The translations under genes were made by a program, and so were the position numbers. The notes below the pieces were generated by a model, which saw nothing but the letters and a program-made list of their open reading frames with translations, was not told the DNA's origin and did not search any database. Below, in pieces: positions 7,860 to 17,965 of a stretch of 31,362 nucleotides of DNA (positions within the stretch are counted from its first letter, which is position 1; each line of letters starts with the position of its first letter). This DNA comes from Chara braunii (lineage: Eukaryota; Streptophyta; Charophyceae; Charales; Characeae), in assembly GCA_003427395.1 (NCBI GenBank), contig BFEA01000007.1, positions 5,459,523-5,490,884 of the forward strand, written 5' to 3'.

Positions 7860-9066
7860 TGATCAGGGGGAGTGGTATGCATGGCTGTATTATATATAAG
7901 TTGATCTCAGAATATATGTCAACTTACGTTGACATGAGTCTTCTTTTGGTGTTTAACTTTTGATTGTCTTTGGAAGAAGGGACTAGGATTGATCGAGGTT
8001 TTCTTACGCTTGGAATATTACGTCCTAGTCGACCGACGTCGTTCCGAGTCCTGGGAGATCATCGCCCCAGGGACGGGCGGCGTTCGGGTCCACTTGGCGT
8101 TTAACCATGTGTACCTATGCTACACCGAACGAGCAAACGCCCTCGGCCGGCCTACCTCTGCAATTGCATTATAAAAGCTTTCGCATGTGGGTCGGTAGCT
8201 CGGTAGGGATACGCCCCTAAGGGTGGTGACAGCCCCTTAGGGAAGGTAAGTTGTGCCCCGCGAGAACCTGTCCTGTCGTAGGGAACCGCTGGATGTACAG
8301 CTGGCGCACTCGGCCGAAGCGGCGAAGGGTCGACGCAGGTTACCGTGTCGTCCCCGAGTTGTCTCTAAAAAGTTGAAAGCCTAAGTTTCTCCTGCGTGAC
8401 GCGGTCGGGAGGGCCCTCGCTCGCACGGGGGCCGATGCGCTCGACAGCGTTGGGCCTGGTTGGGCATGCCTCTGAGGCTGGCCTAAAATGGCCCACCCGG
8501 TCTGGGCCCCTACCAGGTATCCAGACCACGCTGCTGACGCAACGAGCTGCCAAAATGCGCCTGGAATGAAAACGGCCTCGTCGGTAGTGCACCCAGCCCA
8601 AGGCCGTGCCATGGGGACTGCAAGTCCGAAGTGACATCTAAATAGACAAAATAGGACAACACATTCAAATAAATAAATAAATGAATGCTGCCTCAGGCTG
8701 TATCTGCGGCCTAAAAGGTCACTGTGGGCCTCCACGGCGCGTGTTGGATGGCGCGCGGCCTAGGGGCCCCTCAGCAACTGTCGGGCCCCTCAAATGGGCC
8801 CGTGTGCTGGCGCAGCATGTAACACCCCCCCGTCCTTATGAAGTCAAACCAGGTCGAGGGCAAAGCTGACGATCTGAAGGTGGAACCTGGACGCAAGCGC
8901 GACGTGGAGTCGAAGATGCCGACTTGCCTTGCAACTTGCGTTCTTAGCGTGCGAGAACATCCGGAGTTGTTGCTTGCAGGTCTGTGCGGGTCAACCAACA
9001 GTCAACTTTATGAATGCAGTACGCAAAGTGTACTAAGTACTTTGTTGACTTGTTGTCGTAGCGTCG
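7860..9066. other. Spacer, possibly decayed LTR material
   Basis: No gene recognised. Features seen: a G-run (cagggggag) at 7864-7872 followed by TG, which resembles a polypurine tract/LTR junction; an AT-rich tatatataag at about 7890; a short AAAT-type repeat near 8666-8682; and TGTAACACCCCCC at 8818. Element 2 ends at 9067 on the minus strand, so its 3' LTR should lie in the right part of this stretch. I cannot find a matching second LTR near 14000 to prove it. Confidence 0.35.
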
Positions 9067-10392
9067 CTAGGAGATGATGTCGCTGAACTCTTGAAAACCG
9101 TCCATAGAGGGTAGGTCTTGCAACCGTCGCCCGGGGAAATCATCATGTTCCGTTGGCGTGGAAAGAGCCAACTTGGAGCAACGAAAGACCGGGTAGACGG
9201 GCAAGTGGGCGAGCACCTGAATGACCCGCCGATTAGGCGAGGCTACGGTGCCTTTCTTTCTTTTTCTTTTCTTTTTTTGTTTGTTTCTTTTCTCTAATCT
9301 AAGGCGCCTCTTTTTTAGGCGCCTTTCTTAAGCGGAAATGGGCCACTTGTTGAAGGTCCTTCGGGCGCATTCCCAACAGGTGCCACGATCGGCCAAGGCC
9401 CCATCCATTTTGGGAGGAGCTTGCGAGAGATACTTGTTCGAGGCTGAATTCCGCGGCGGAGACCCATACGAGGTCGCAGGCGCGGAATGGACAAGGAAGA
9501 CGCTGGCCATTGGCCTGTTGACTCATTCGTTGCTGCTTCTTTGCCATCTCGTCACGTGCCTTGACAAGTAGCTCTTGCATCCGACGCAAGAAAAGAAGAT
9601 GGTCGTCGCTCTCAGCCGCCCGTGGGATGAGTTGTATGTCAACTCGACATCCGACAACCGCTCAACCCAATCCTTTTAGTCGTGGCGGATGAGAGTGCGA
9701 AGGAGAACCTGTGCGGCCTGATGCGCTCTCTCCGTTTGGCCATCGGTTTGGGGGTGGCGAGCCGAACTCGGCTTGAGAGATGAGCCCCATCGTTTAATGA
9801 GCGCCAACCAAAAATTGGACATGAACCGAGTTTCGCGGTCGCAGACGATTTCCTTGGGGTAACCCTTGGTTCGAATCCAATTGGCGTAAAGAACCTCGGC
9901 CAACTCCGATGCCTTGGCATGATAGCGGCAAGGCAAGAACATGGCGAACTTGGTGAGTCGGTGGACAACCGTAAGAATGCCATCCACACCGGTCTTGTGC
10001 TTAGGGAACGGACCGGTGATGTCCATGGCAATCGCTTCCCTTCAGCGCAAGGGGACGGGTAGTGGTCACAACTCGCCGTACGGATGATGATTGCAGGATT
10101 TGCAGCATCGACAAACCTCGCATGACTCGCAATAGCGTGTGACGTCGCCAAGAAGGCCGGGCCACCAAAATTGCTCACGAAGTCGGCCAATCGTTCGATT
10201 GAGTCCAAAGTGTCCGGTGGCGGGATCGTCATGGAACTCGCCAAGAAGGCGTGTACACAAGTGAGAGTGCGATGGCACCGGATTAGGTGAGGAGCAATTC
10301 ACGTACTTGTTGCGAAACTCGGGTTCGGCTTGGTAGCCACGAATGAAGTTGTCCCGCAAGTTGTCATCAATCTCGAAGGTCGAATGAAGCTT
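9067..10392 (-). pseudogene. Element 2 integrase, frameshifted
   Basis: Integrase joins the cDNA to host DNA in the nucleus. The N-terminal H2C2 zinc-binding module is visible at 10066-10340 (FHDDPATGHFG, then CEVC). The catalytic core at 9676-10026 keeps the D,D(35)E triad: D in MDITGPFP, D in CDRETRF, and E 36 residues later in DGQTERAHQ. After the core a TAA (GAC TAA AAG) interrupts, and the conserved stretch between the YNSS motif and MRRMQELLVKARDEM is largely deleted (about 9590-9640). The C-terminal domain follows (DLVWVSAAEFSLEQ), then a low-complexity insertion at about 9235-9320, then HLPVYPVF and FPGRRLQDLPSMDGF before the stop. Confidence 0.88.
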
Positions 10393-10502
10393 CACGCTCA
10401 AGCGGCGTGCACTCAATCGACGATGCACGAAAGTGTCGCCACCGCTTGAGCGTGTGGACGAAGGTTAGGAGCTCCTTTCGTGCATCGTCGATTGAGTGCA
10501 CG
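10393..10502. repeat. Deletion filled by two inverted copies of adjacent sequence
   Basis: On the + strand 10406-10433 is the exact reverse complement of 10475-10502 (28 bp), and 10393-10405 is the exact reverse complement of 10442-10454 (13 bp). The arms interleave (B', A', B, A from left to right) and do not nest, so this is not one hairpin. It sits exactly where half of RNase H is missing. Confidence 0.93.
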
Positions 10503-10739
10503 GCGGGCAACTTCTTGCTGAAATATTCAGTTGGATGCCAGTCCACGCCATCGTGTTGCTCGAGGATGGCACCAATGCCATAGTCGGACGCATCGATAGT
10601 GACGCATGTCGGCAATAGCGGGTCGTAAATCCTCCGCGGATAGTAACGCGGCCTTGAGGGCCAAAAATGAACCCCGCACATCCTCACCGAAGTCGAACGG
10701 CCAATCCTCCCATTGTTGCTTGGTCAAGTGGGCCGCGAT
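10393..10739 (-). pseudogene. Element 2 RNase H, C-terminal half lost
   Basis: RNase H degrades the RNA strand during reverse transcription. Two frames give WEDWPFDFGEDVRGSFLALK and then, in another frame, TIDASDYGIGAILEQHDG (first catalytic Asp in TIDAS), EYFSKKLPAVHSIDDARKEL (catalytic Glu) and TLKRWRHF. Directly after RHF the reading runs into 41 bases of inverted filler (10393-10433) and then into the integrase N-terminal region. The second half of RNase H, with its remaining catalytic Asp residues, is absent. Confidence 0.88.
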
Positions 10740-11560
10740 CTTCGAGTATCCCTTTATAAAACGTCGTTAGTAGCCGGCAAGGCCAAGAAACGAATGGACA
10801 TCACGTTCCACGACTCCGACCACTCTTGGATGGCTTGAATCTTGTCCGACAACGGACTGATGCCCTCCGGTGCGACAAAATGGCCCAAGTATTCCAGCTC
10901 TTGCCGGACAAATTCGCACTTGTCGCAGTTGGCTTTGTTATTGGCACGGCAGAGCGTCTCCAACACTCGTCGAAGGTGCCCAAGATGATCCTCCAAGGTT
11001 CGGCTATAGACGAGAATGTCGTCCACGTAGACCAGCACGAACCGGTCCAACATTGCACGGAACTCGTTGGTCATCGCCGCTTGAAAGATCGCCATGGCAT
11101 TGGTGAGGCCAAAAGGCATGACCACCCACTCAAAATCCCCGTACCGCGTCTTGAACGCGGATTTATAGCGATCATTCGGGCGGATCGAAATCTGTTGATC
11201 GCCCGACTTCAAGTCCAACTTGGAAAAGTACTTCACGCCGCCCAATCGCTCAAAAAGATCATTGATGCCAGGACGAGGCCGCACATTCTTGACGGTTTCA
11301 TGTTGAGTTTCCGGTAATCGATGCACAAACGTAGATCCTTGTTCTTCTTTCGTACGAAGAGAACTAGTGCTCCATATGGGGAGCTACTAGGGCGGATCCA
11401 GCCCTTGTCCAACAAGTCGCTGAGTTGTGCGCGGAGGACCGCGAGCTCCTCCTTGCTCATGCAATAGATGCAACCTTTCGGTGACACGACACCGGCCTCA
11501 AGAATGATCTCGTGAGAGATCGGCCGGTTCAGCACCACACCGATAGGTGACTCGAAGATG
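10740..11560 (-). pseudogene. Element 2 reverse transcriptase, frameshifted
   Basis: RNA-directed DNA polymerase domain. The N-terminal part lies in the 11233-11895 frame: SPKGCIYCMSKEELAVLRAQ, LLDKGWIRPSSSPYGALVLF, DLRLCIDYRKLN. A frameshift near 11320 moves to 10754-11326, with VKYFSKLDLKSG, VVMPFGLTNA and the catalytic YVDD (residues 100-103 of that segment, in LVYVDDILVYS). ELEYLGHFVAPEGISPLSDK ends the connection region. Changes from the family pattern are visible, such as SGDQQI where SGYHQI is usual. The end is degraded and passes into RNase H in a third frame. Confidence 0.92.
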
Positions 11561-12381
11561 TCAGCGAACTCGTCAAGCAACCGCACCACACGGGGATCCG
11601 AAGACAAGTTCGTGGGTGAGGAGTCGGCTACTACGATGGTTCGTAGGAAACATAGGCCTATCTCGTCGGGCTGCTCGTAAGCACAAGTAGCGCGGAAGGA
11701 CTTGGCCATCACCACTTGGCACCAAATCGAAGGGTGCGGAAGAGGAATGGTACACGTACTACACAACACTTCAGCGCCGAAGGCGTCGCGGACAGTAAGA
11801 GTCTGCAGATGGAAGTTGACCGTGTGATCCACATTTGTCCGCCAAGGCATCCCCAAAATGATATCCAAGTCTGTGTCCAAGATGTCGAACGTCACAGGTT
11901 CGCATGCATGACGTGCGAAATATGTTGGTACGGCCTCGATGTAGCGGTTGATGAGTTGTTTCGTCCTTCAGTCCACCAACTTAATCGCCGTCGAGTTTGC
12001 CTTCCTCCGAACTTGTGCGCCAAGGCCAGCTCTTTGCATAAAGGCCTTGCTCATGAAATTGCGAGTCGCGCCGCTATCCAGCAAAGCACTGCAGGACACT
12101 TGCCCAACTTGGATGTGGACATAGAGGAGCGGTGCGTTGTTGTCGTCGTACGGTTGCGTGCTCTCGGGCCACCTTGGTAAGATACGCAAGGATGTACCCC
12201 ACCGCAACTTCGTCATCCGTCGGCGAAGTTGGTGGTGCATAGAAGGATAAGTACGTGTGAAGATGAGCGCATAGTGTTGCACATTGCGGTCCCAGCAAGT
12301 GGCCCGTGGTCGGGAGAGAAAGCCATGCGAAATCCTCAGATGTGAGCGGGTCCTCGCGGGCCGAATCTCGTGAAGAACCAC
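11561..12381 (-). pseudogene. Element 2 aspartic protease (retropepsin) region
   Basis: This would cut the Gag-Pol polyprotein. On the minus strand LYVHIQVGQVSCSALLDSGA places the active-site triplet DSG at 12070-12078, followed by TRNFMSKAFMQRAGLG. The flap and C-terminal part continue in another frame as FDILDTDLDIILGMPWR (from 11895 downward), where ILGM..WR is the typical second half of gypsy proteases. The linker to RT (EFADIFESPIGVVL) follows. The active-site residues are intact but the frame changes between 11895 and 11990. Confidence 0.88.
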
Positions 12382-12603
12382 TTGAAGACGCTAAGTCGCC
12401 TCTGCCGGACAGAGAAGATACCGCACACACGTCTTGTCCTTGAGCATGAGTACCCATCGTAGGAACGAGTCGAGCAGCATAGTCCTCAAAAGAATATAAA
12501 ATGGGAGGACTATCGACTTCCGCATGTGCCTCGAAACGAAGGGCGGTCGCACGCATAGCAACTGGTTCTGAAGGCATCGAGAGTGTCGTCGACTCACTCT
12601 CGG

Positions 12604-13966
12604 CGGTGCTCACTTTCCCGACTGTTTGCCCTTAGCTTTCAAAGGACAGCCCACTGTGTCGTGGAGATCACTATTGCACCACAAACAGTACCGGAATCTC
12701 GTGCGTACCTTGTATACGTTCACCGAGAGACCATAGTTGGTCCATCAGTCTTGAGCTGCTGAACTGGGCCCGAGGTTTGACGTGGTGTTGGTCTTCGATT
12801 TGTCGTGTCTGCCGCCTTTGCCGGGGCGGCCAGCATCCCACGCGGCTGCGAGTCTGTCCCCCTCATTGCCACATGCAGCCTCGCTTGCTAGGGCCTGACG
12901 TAGGTGAACGGTGAAGGTTCTTGGGCCTCCGTGTTCGTCACGATGATCTGTGTGGCCTTGTCAAAGAGCTCCGCAGTTGTAGTGAGAGTCTCCGCGACTT
13001 GAGTCAATGCGTTGGATAATGTCGGACACAACCTCAAAATGAAGTAGTGTTTGATGGCCATAAAGCCCATCGGTACATCCGACGTTGGCGCCAAGCGTTG
13101 GAACTCGGCAATCCAGTCGCCGCTCGGCAAGGTGTTCTGGTGGAACGTCAACAACTTGTCCATTGCTTTGAGTTCTGGTGGCTCTATTTGGAACCGCTTA
13201 TGCCACGCCGCCTTCAGATCAGGCCAGCTGATCTTGGTATGTAGCCCGGAAGCCACCACCCCATGCGTGGACAAGCGATTGTCCAACCAAGCTTGGCACG
13301 CGTCTCCCGACCAGGAGTACAAGTACGCATTTCTTGTCTTCGCTGGTGTGGTGGAGCTCTAACTTGAGCTCGTAGAGTCGCCGAAGATCTCGTCCATCGA
13401 ACTTCGGAATAGTCTCGCGTGTAGACGTGCTCGGGCGAATGGAGGCAGCTCAGACCCGGTGCTCAAGTTGTCGAGTGGCCGCTTCATGTGCCCGTGCGCC
13501 GTTCGTTAGCGTTCCAACGTTGATCTCCATGGCGTCGAGGCGGTCGACAGTGTTGGAGGAGCTGGCGACGGGGGCGGCAACGGGTCGTTGCTCCAACTAC
13601 TGGAGGCGACTATTGACTTGCTTGACCTCGTTGTCGAGGGAATGGATGTCCTCTTGTTGTGCAATGCACGTCGCCGGGAGGTCCGTGAGGTGGGAGAGCA
13701 ACAACGAGATCTCGAGTTTGCTGTCGCTGAATGCGCTACCCTCGGCCTCGGTCCGCCATTCCACTGCCATATTGAGTAAGGCTCTCTCCTCCCCGAATAC
13801 CTTTCTATGTTGAGTGTTGCGTTCTTCATCGGCAGCCTTTGCTGCTGCCTTGTCGTGATGGCGTTGTTGTTCCACCGCCAGCAGACGTGCTTTCTCTGCA
13901 TCCTCTGCCTTCTTCTTCTCTGCGGCTGCTGCGGCTGCTGCCGCATCCGACCGTTGCTTAGCTTGA
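12604..13966 (-). pseudogene. Element 2 Gag with coiled coil and CCHC knuckle
   Basis: The N-terminus (13597-13966) is Ala/Lys/Glu-rich and should form a coiled coil: the reading DAAAAAAAEKKKAEDAEKAR is followed by KAAAKAADEERNTQHRKVFG. The retrotransposon-gag core is at 12888-13440 (FDGRDLRRLYELKLE in one frame, then SWSGDACQAWLDNRL, LKAAWHKRFQIEPPELKAMD and EFQRLAPTSDVPMGFMAIKH). A zinc knuckle CLWCNSDLHDTVGC (C-x2-C-x4-H-x4-C) at 12646-12687 binds nucleic acid. Parts lie in different frames, so the gene is dead. Confidence 0.85.
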
Positions 13967-13984
13967 TCCTGTGAGTGTGTGTGT

Positions 13985-14021
13985 GCGGCGGGGGGGGGGG
14001 GGGAGGGGGGCAGGGGGGGCG
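13985..14021. repeat. G-run with quadruplex potential
   Basis: After a GT-rich stretch the + strand has about 14 G, then A, six G, CA, seven G, C. Four or more G-runs within about 35 bases meet the simple G-quadruplex pattern. It lies just upstream of element 2 gag, read on the minus strand as a C-run. Confidence 0.7.
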
Positions 14022-14498
14022 TAGTTAGTTAGATTTTTGTGTGGGTGAGCATTAAGTAGTTAGATTCGGATTGTGGTGCGCCGTTTTTCTTTTTCTTGGA
14101 TCTCTCTGCAATAACCCATGCAGTATGCCTCATGAAATCTCTAAGGGCCTCGTCGGGCCATACTCAAGCCCATGCCAAAGGGGAAAATGGCCCCTAAGTA
14201 GATTAAGGGCCTTCGCGGGCGACAGTTGACTAAAGTCAACTGCCTGACGCCCAACAGTCAACCTCAAAGTGGACCCAGCCCAGGTCGTCGGTCAGATGCA
14301 CACACTTGTTTGTATGCACGTACCCAAACAGCATCAGGACCAAAGGGAAATCTGCAACTGTACACCATCCACGCCCTCGGCTGTGAGTCGATTTGTACGA
14401 CTGTGGGTGGGAGACCTGAGGCTAGACTGCCTCGACAAACACTACATAAGGCTTGGTCTCCAAGAGGTCAACATTCAGTCTTGCTATGTTGCCTTGAT

Positions 14499-14564
14499 GC
14501 TGGCTTGACGTTGACATGACGCTGGCTCGACGCTGGTTGGACGCTGGCTTGACGCTGGTTGTGC
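14499..14564. repeat. 11-bp minisatellite, six units
   Basis: Units of the form gctggcttgac at 14499, 14510, 14521, 14532, 14543 and 14554, all exactly 11 bp, with one more diverged (gttgacatgac). The 11-bp period is not a codon multiple. Confidence 0.88.
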
Positions 14565-14957
14565 GCTAGTACTGTGGATGATGACGCGGGATTGTGGCAG
14601 CATGCTGGCGCCTTCTCTGTTGAGCGCCAACCTCTGCTGATGTGGTGCGTGCCACCTGTCTTCATTGCTGATGTGGATGATTGGGGGAACTGGTGCTCAC
14701 CTAAGGTTGACGACGATATCGTGCACTGCTGTTTGTCTTCATTGTCTCCATGAGATGACAGTGCCACGTGGCACTTCTATGTGATCAGGACTTGTCCGAC
14801 TTGTTACTGGGTATTGATTGCTGACGTGGAGGCGAGGGGAAGCCTGGAGAAGGAGTGGGTAATGTTTGGGCTACTCTTTTGGTGGTCACTGATTATCTCT
14901 TCCACCCTCTCATCTGTCTATTCCCCCTCCACTCTCTTGTCTATTGGTAACGAGACA

Positions 14958-14968
14958 TGGTATCAAAT
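14958..14968 (+). promoter_or_regulatory. Possible initiator-Met primer binding site of a lost element
   Basis: TGGTATCAAAT directly follows ...gagaca. It agrees with the plant initiator-Met primer site (TGGTATCAGAG) at 9 of 11 positions, and the preceding CA fits an LTR end. No gag follows before element 3, so at most it is a remnant. Confidence 0.3.
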
Positions 14969-15324
14969 ATCACTTTTACGATTACTGGAGACATTGTGCA
15001 GATCTGAGTCAACTTGTACTTCGACATTTATGAGTATCTTCCAGTCTGGGTTCATTACAATTTATATCGAAGCATACCTCCTTCATCGCAATCTGCTGTC
15101 AGGTGCTGACGTGGCACCCGGGTAAGTGGGAGGTGTCGCACGTGCAGGAACGAAACACATTTATTAATGCGCATGGTTAATTCCGCTTGTCTAGACATTG
15201 AGTACCGCACATGCGTGCAACCTCCATTGAAGGTGATGACGTGGTTACACTGAAGAAGATTGGGATACCGGCGAGAGGATCGTTGGCAACAGGCTGACAT
15301 GGCGCTGGTGAAGAAAAAGAGTGT

Positions 15325-16644
15325 TGTGATGAACCATCCAAACATGGACTGAAACACAGCTGATTTCTAAGTTTTGCCCATAGACTGAATGCCTTGCTGA
15401 GTTTCCCGCCTGCTACTAAATCTGTCTGTGCACGCTTGCTGGGCTGCATGTCTGTCTGAGTGCTGGTTGGCTGGAGTGTGTGTATGGTCGTGCCTGTCTG
15501 AGTGCTGGTTGGCTTGAGTGTGTGTGTGGTCGTGCCTGTCTGAGTGCTGGTTGGCTTGAGTGTGTGTGTGGCCCGCAAGGGCACTTGCTCGTTCATTGGG
15601 CCCTCAGGCCCGGTACTTACCTGTGGCCGTGACATTGAGGGATTGCAGCAGGAAAAAACACTCAAGTAGCAGGTAGGCCGGTACCGCACCCTGAAGGGGT
15701 AGATTTGCGGGTACTGGAGGCCGAGCAGAAGAAGACAAAAGTGTCATTTTTAGAGGCCCGGTAGTTGTAGGTTAGGTCTAGGTGGATACGAGTCCAACCA
15801 GTTTGGGTCTAGGGCCTGTACGGGCAATATCAGAGTCTGCAATGATGTTTGCCTCCAAAAGGGAGGAGGTACCGGTTGCTTGGAAGGCCGAGCGGCCTAG
15901 TAGTCACCGCCTGAAGAGGCGAGCAGGCCGCTACATCTCCCAGCCGGGGGAAGAGCCCGGCCTCTTTTTCGGTGTGCAAGTTTGGCGACACACTGGTGGA
16001 GCGCTGGCTGGAGCAGCGCTATGCTGGAGCAGCGCTGCTGGGGAGGAAGGAGAAGGACACGAGGGAGGAAGAAGGAAGGAAGTTGGAGGAGCGCCAGGGG
16101 TACTTACCTGGCTATGGTGGCAGCCATCTTCATCACATTGGTGGGCATTGCAGCAAGGAGTCCCCAACTGGGGAGAGCTACACCAAGAAGCTTCGAGGCA
16201 GGGTCGGGCATCGCGGCCTGAGCTAGAGCAGCCATAGCTGCTTTGGGTTGTCCTTTGGGCATCAGGGCAAGGCCTAGTAGTCCGCCATAGCCCCGACCTA
16301 TGAGAGTGAAGAATGGGGGAGGCGGCCATGGCTATGGTGGACCTCAAGTGATACCTGCAGTAGAAGAGGAACTCGGACATTGATTCTGGATCAGCCATTC
16401 AACATTGTATTATTATTTCTTGTATGAAAGAGAAGGGGGAGATAAGGAGGAGGAGATTGTTGGGCGAAGAAGAAGAGCCTTGTCACTTGTATATGCTGGT
16501 GTACATCATCTTCTTCTTTTTTCTTACTTCTTCTTCTTCTTCTAATCCTCTCTCTCCTCTCAAGTTCATTCATTTCTTTCTACAATTGGACGACATTGTA
16601 CTATCTGATGGATGTGTATCTCGAAATTGGTCAGGATCATAACA
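15325..16644 (+). repeat. Element 3 5' LTR
   Basis: It begins TGTGATGA and ends TAACA just before the primer binding site, giving TG...CA ends and 1,320 bp. Positions 15325-16348 align with 23441-24447. Differences include a duplicated ctggagcagcgct-type segment near 16010-16030 found only in this copy. The 42-bp minisatellite lies inside. The last 250 bp are rich in CTT/CT. Short hairpins occur within, for example aggccg/cggcct (15885-15898). Confidence 0.9.
15453..15578. repeat. 42-bp minisatellite in the 5' LTR, three units
   Basis: Units start tgtctgagtgctggttgg at 15453, 15495 and 15537. The period of 42 keeps frame, which creates a minus-strand open frame with a 14-residue repeat (HTLKPTSTQTGTT). 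The frame lies wholly in the LTR and is probably not a gene. Confidence 0.92.
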
Positions 16645-16645
16645 T

Positions 16646-16656
16646 TGGTATCAAAG
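16646..16656 (+). promoter_or_regulatory. Element 3 primer binding site (initiator Met tRNA type)
   Basis: TGGTATCAAAG, two bases after the LTR end, matches the 3' end complement of plant initiator Met tRNA at 10 of 11 positions. Minus-strand DNA synthesis would start here. Confidence 0.85.
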
Positions 16657-17965
16657 TCGATTCTATGTGCTGGTGAGAGTTGACTTTGCTGCCCTAACCC
16701 TAACCTAAGTGGATTGAGGGCACCACTTAGGGTTAGGGTTGGTTTGTGAAGGAAGAGTTGCAGCGTGGTTGAGGGAAGCTGCCCCCACCTGGTTAGGTCA
16801 CAGAGGGTCGACGTTGAACCTAACCAGGTTGCTTGAGAGCGAGATTAGGGTGGCGAGACATTTCGAGGAGACTTCATGTGGCAATTTGAGAGAGGCGACA
16901 GTGAGACACACTCGCACCTGGAATCTGATTCAAGGGAGGCACTTGGCAACTTAAGGGCTGCCCTCAAGTAGGCGAGCTTGAGGGTCAGCGGCCACTCAGC
17001 ATCTACGGACTGCAAGTTGCTACTTTGTTCTTCAGCATCGACGGGGGATCCCGCGGTGCACTTTGGTGTTGGAGTCAGACCCTCCTAGGAGAGGACACTG
17101 GTGTAGGGGTAGTGTTAGAGGGGTCAGGAGGATCACATGAGAGGGGGGTGAGTTCTATTCATCTCGAAGCTCAAGGCCACTCAGGTAAGTGCCATGCACC
17201 TACGGGATGCCCATGTGTGTGTGCATGGTATGGTTTGTCCTGTTGGGGTTACTCTGGGTTTCTTTTCCTACTCCTCTGTGGTCTTGATTGTGTGACTGAA
17301 TGCATGTGATCTACCTACTCACCTGATGGATGGAAAATGAAGTATCTTGATCTAAATGTCGAGTCTTTCTACAGTGCTTTGTCTTTTCATCTCTGAACGG
17401 TTGTAGTCTGTAGGTTCTGCCGAAAGTTGAAATTTCGTTTTTCAGTACAGTAGAAACTGAACTAAGTCCATAAGGGACTCCTCTTGGTTGGGACCTGGCC
17501 ACAACCTACAATAGAACCCAGTGGGACCGGGCCCAAACAAGAAGAGCCCTTTGGGCCCAAATCAGTTAGGCATTAGCCCATTGTCTTCTGACTGTGTTAC
17601 GAAGTTCTTTCTTCTTGGTTAGGACACCCACTGCCGAGGGGATCTCGACTGAGACGTTTCGCATGTTTTTTGGTTGCACTGTCTGTGGCTTGACTCGCAC
17701 CCTGTACACCACTCAATTCTTCATTGTTGCATTTAGTCACTCATTGTCTGGTTTGCTGTACGGTCACAGAGCTGGTCAGACTGGACTCGAGAGGACCTCG
17801 TATGCAGTATGATCAGACGGGGTCGCTGGATCAGACCTCTCATGTGAATTTGATGTTTTTCTTTTGGTTTGCTGCTCTCTAAGTCCAACTGAAATGTCGC
17901 TCCAGCTAGGAGTTCTACCTTCTCTTCTCTAAGCTTTTCAGTCTGTTTCTCTCAGTTAATTTCCG
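16657..17965 (+). other. Element 3 untranslated leader
   Basis: A long 5' leader between the primer site and gag without a supported gene. It contains a telomere-like inverted repeat (16696-16712 / 16723-16740) and a perfect 12-bp inverted repeat acctggttaggt/acctaaccaggt (16787-16798 / 16818-16829). Confidence 0.6.
16696..16740. repeat. Telomere-like inverted repeat
   Basis: aaccctaacctaagtgg (16696-16712) pairs with ccacttagggttagggtt (16723-16740) with one 1-base bulge and a 10-base loop. Each arm carries two CCCTAA/TTAGGG-like units. Confidence 0.8.

Larger units (their letters stand above)
9067..13966 (-). mobile_element. Element 2: degenerate Ty3/gypsy retrotransposon body
   Basis: Reading right to left on the minus strand the order is gag, protease, reverse transcriptase, RNase H, integrase, which defines the Ty3/gypsy group (copia elements place integrase before RT). 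Every domain is recognisable but broken by frameshifts, nonsense codons and deletions. Neither LTR nor the primer binding site could be identified. No chromodomain was found at the C-terminus, which ends at a TAG whose complement is 9067-9069. Confidence 0.9.
14022..15324. other. Spacer between elements 2 and 3
   Basis: No gene recognised. It contains a hairpin agttgact/agtcaact (14224-14241), the 11-bp minisatellite at 14499-14564, and a possible primer binding site at 14958. The 5' LTR of element 2 is expected in the left part but cannot be bounded. Confidence 0.4.

Noticed and set aside
7864-7885. cagggggag followed by TGGTATGC as a copia polypurine tract and LTR start
   Set aside because: Suggestive, but no copia domains upstream, no LTR end and no second copy.
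8195-8206. A-box-like TAGCTCGGTAGG (11 of 12)
   Set aside because: No B box at suitable distance and no closing stems; not enough for a tRNA or SINE call.
8340-8735. 131-codon minus-strand open frame
   Set aside because: No recognisable domain, overlaps another frame of similar quality, and lies in GC-rich spacer.
8818-8835. TGTAACACCCCCC as an LTR edge of element 2
   Set aside because: Looks like a common plant LTR terminus, but no partner LTR or target duplication could be found near 14000.
10826-11317. 163-codon plus-strand open frame
   Set aside because: Antisense shadow of the element 2 reverse transcriptase.
15177-15689. 170-codon minus-strand open frame with a 14-residue repeat (and 23518-23862)
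   Set aside because: It lies in the LTRs and follows from the 42-bp minisatellite; no start context or domain.
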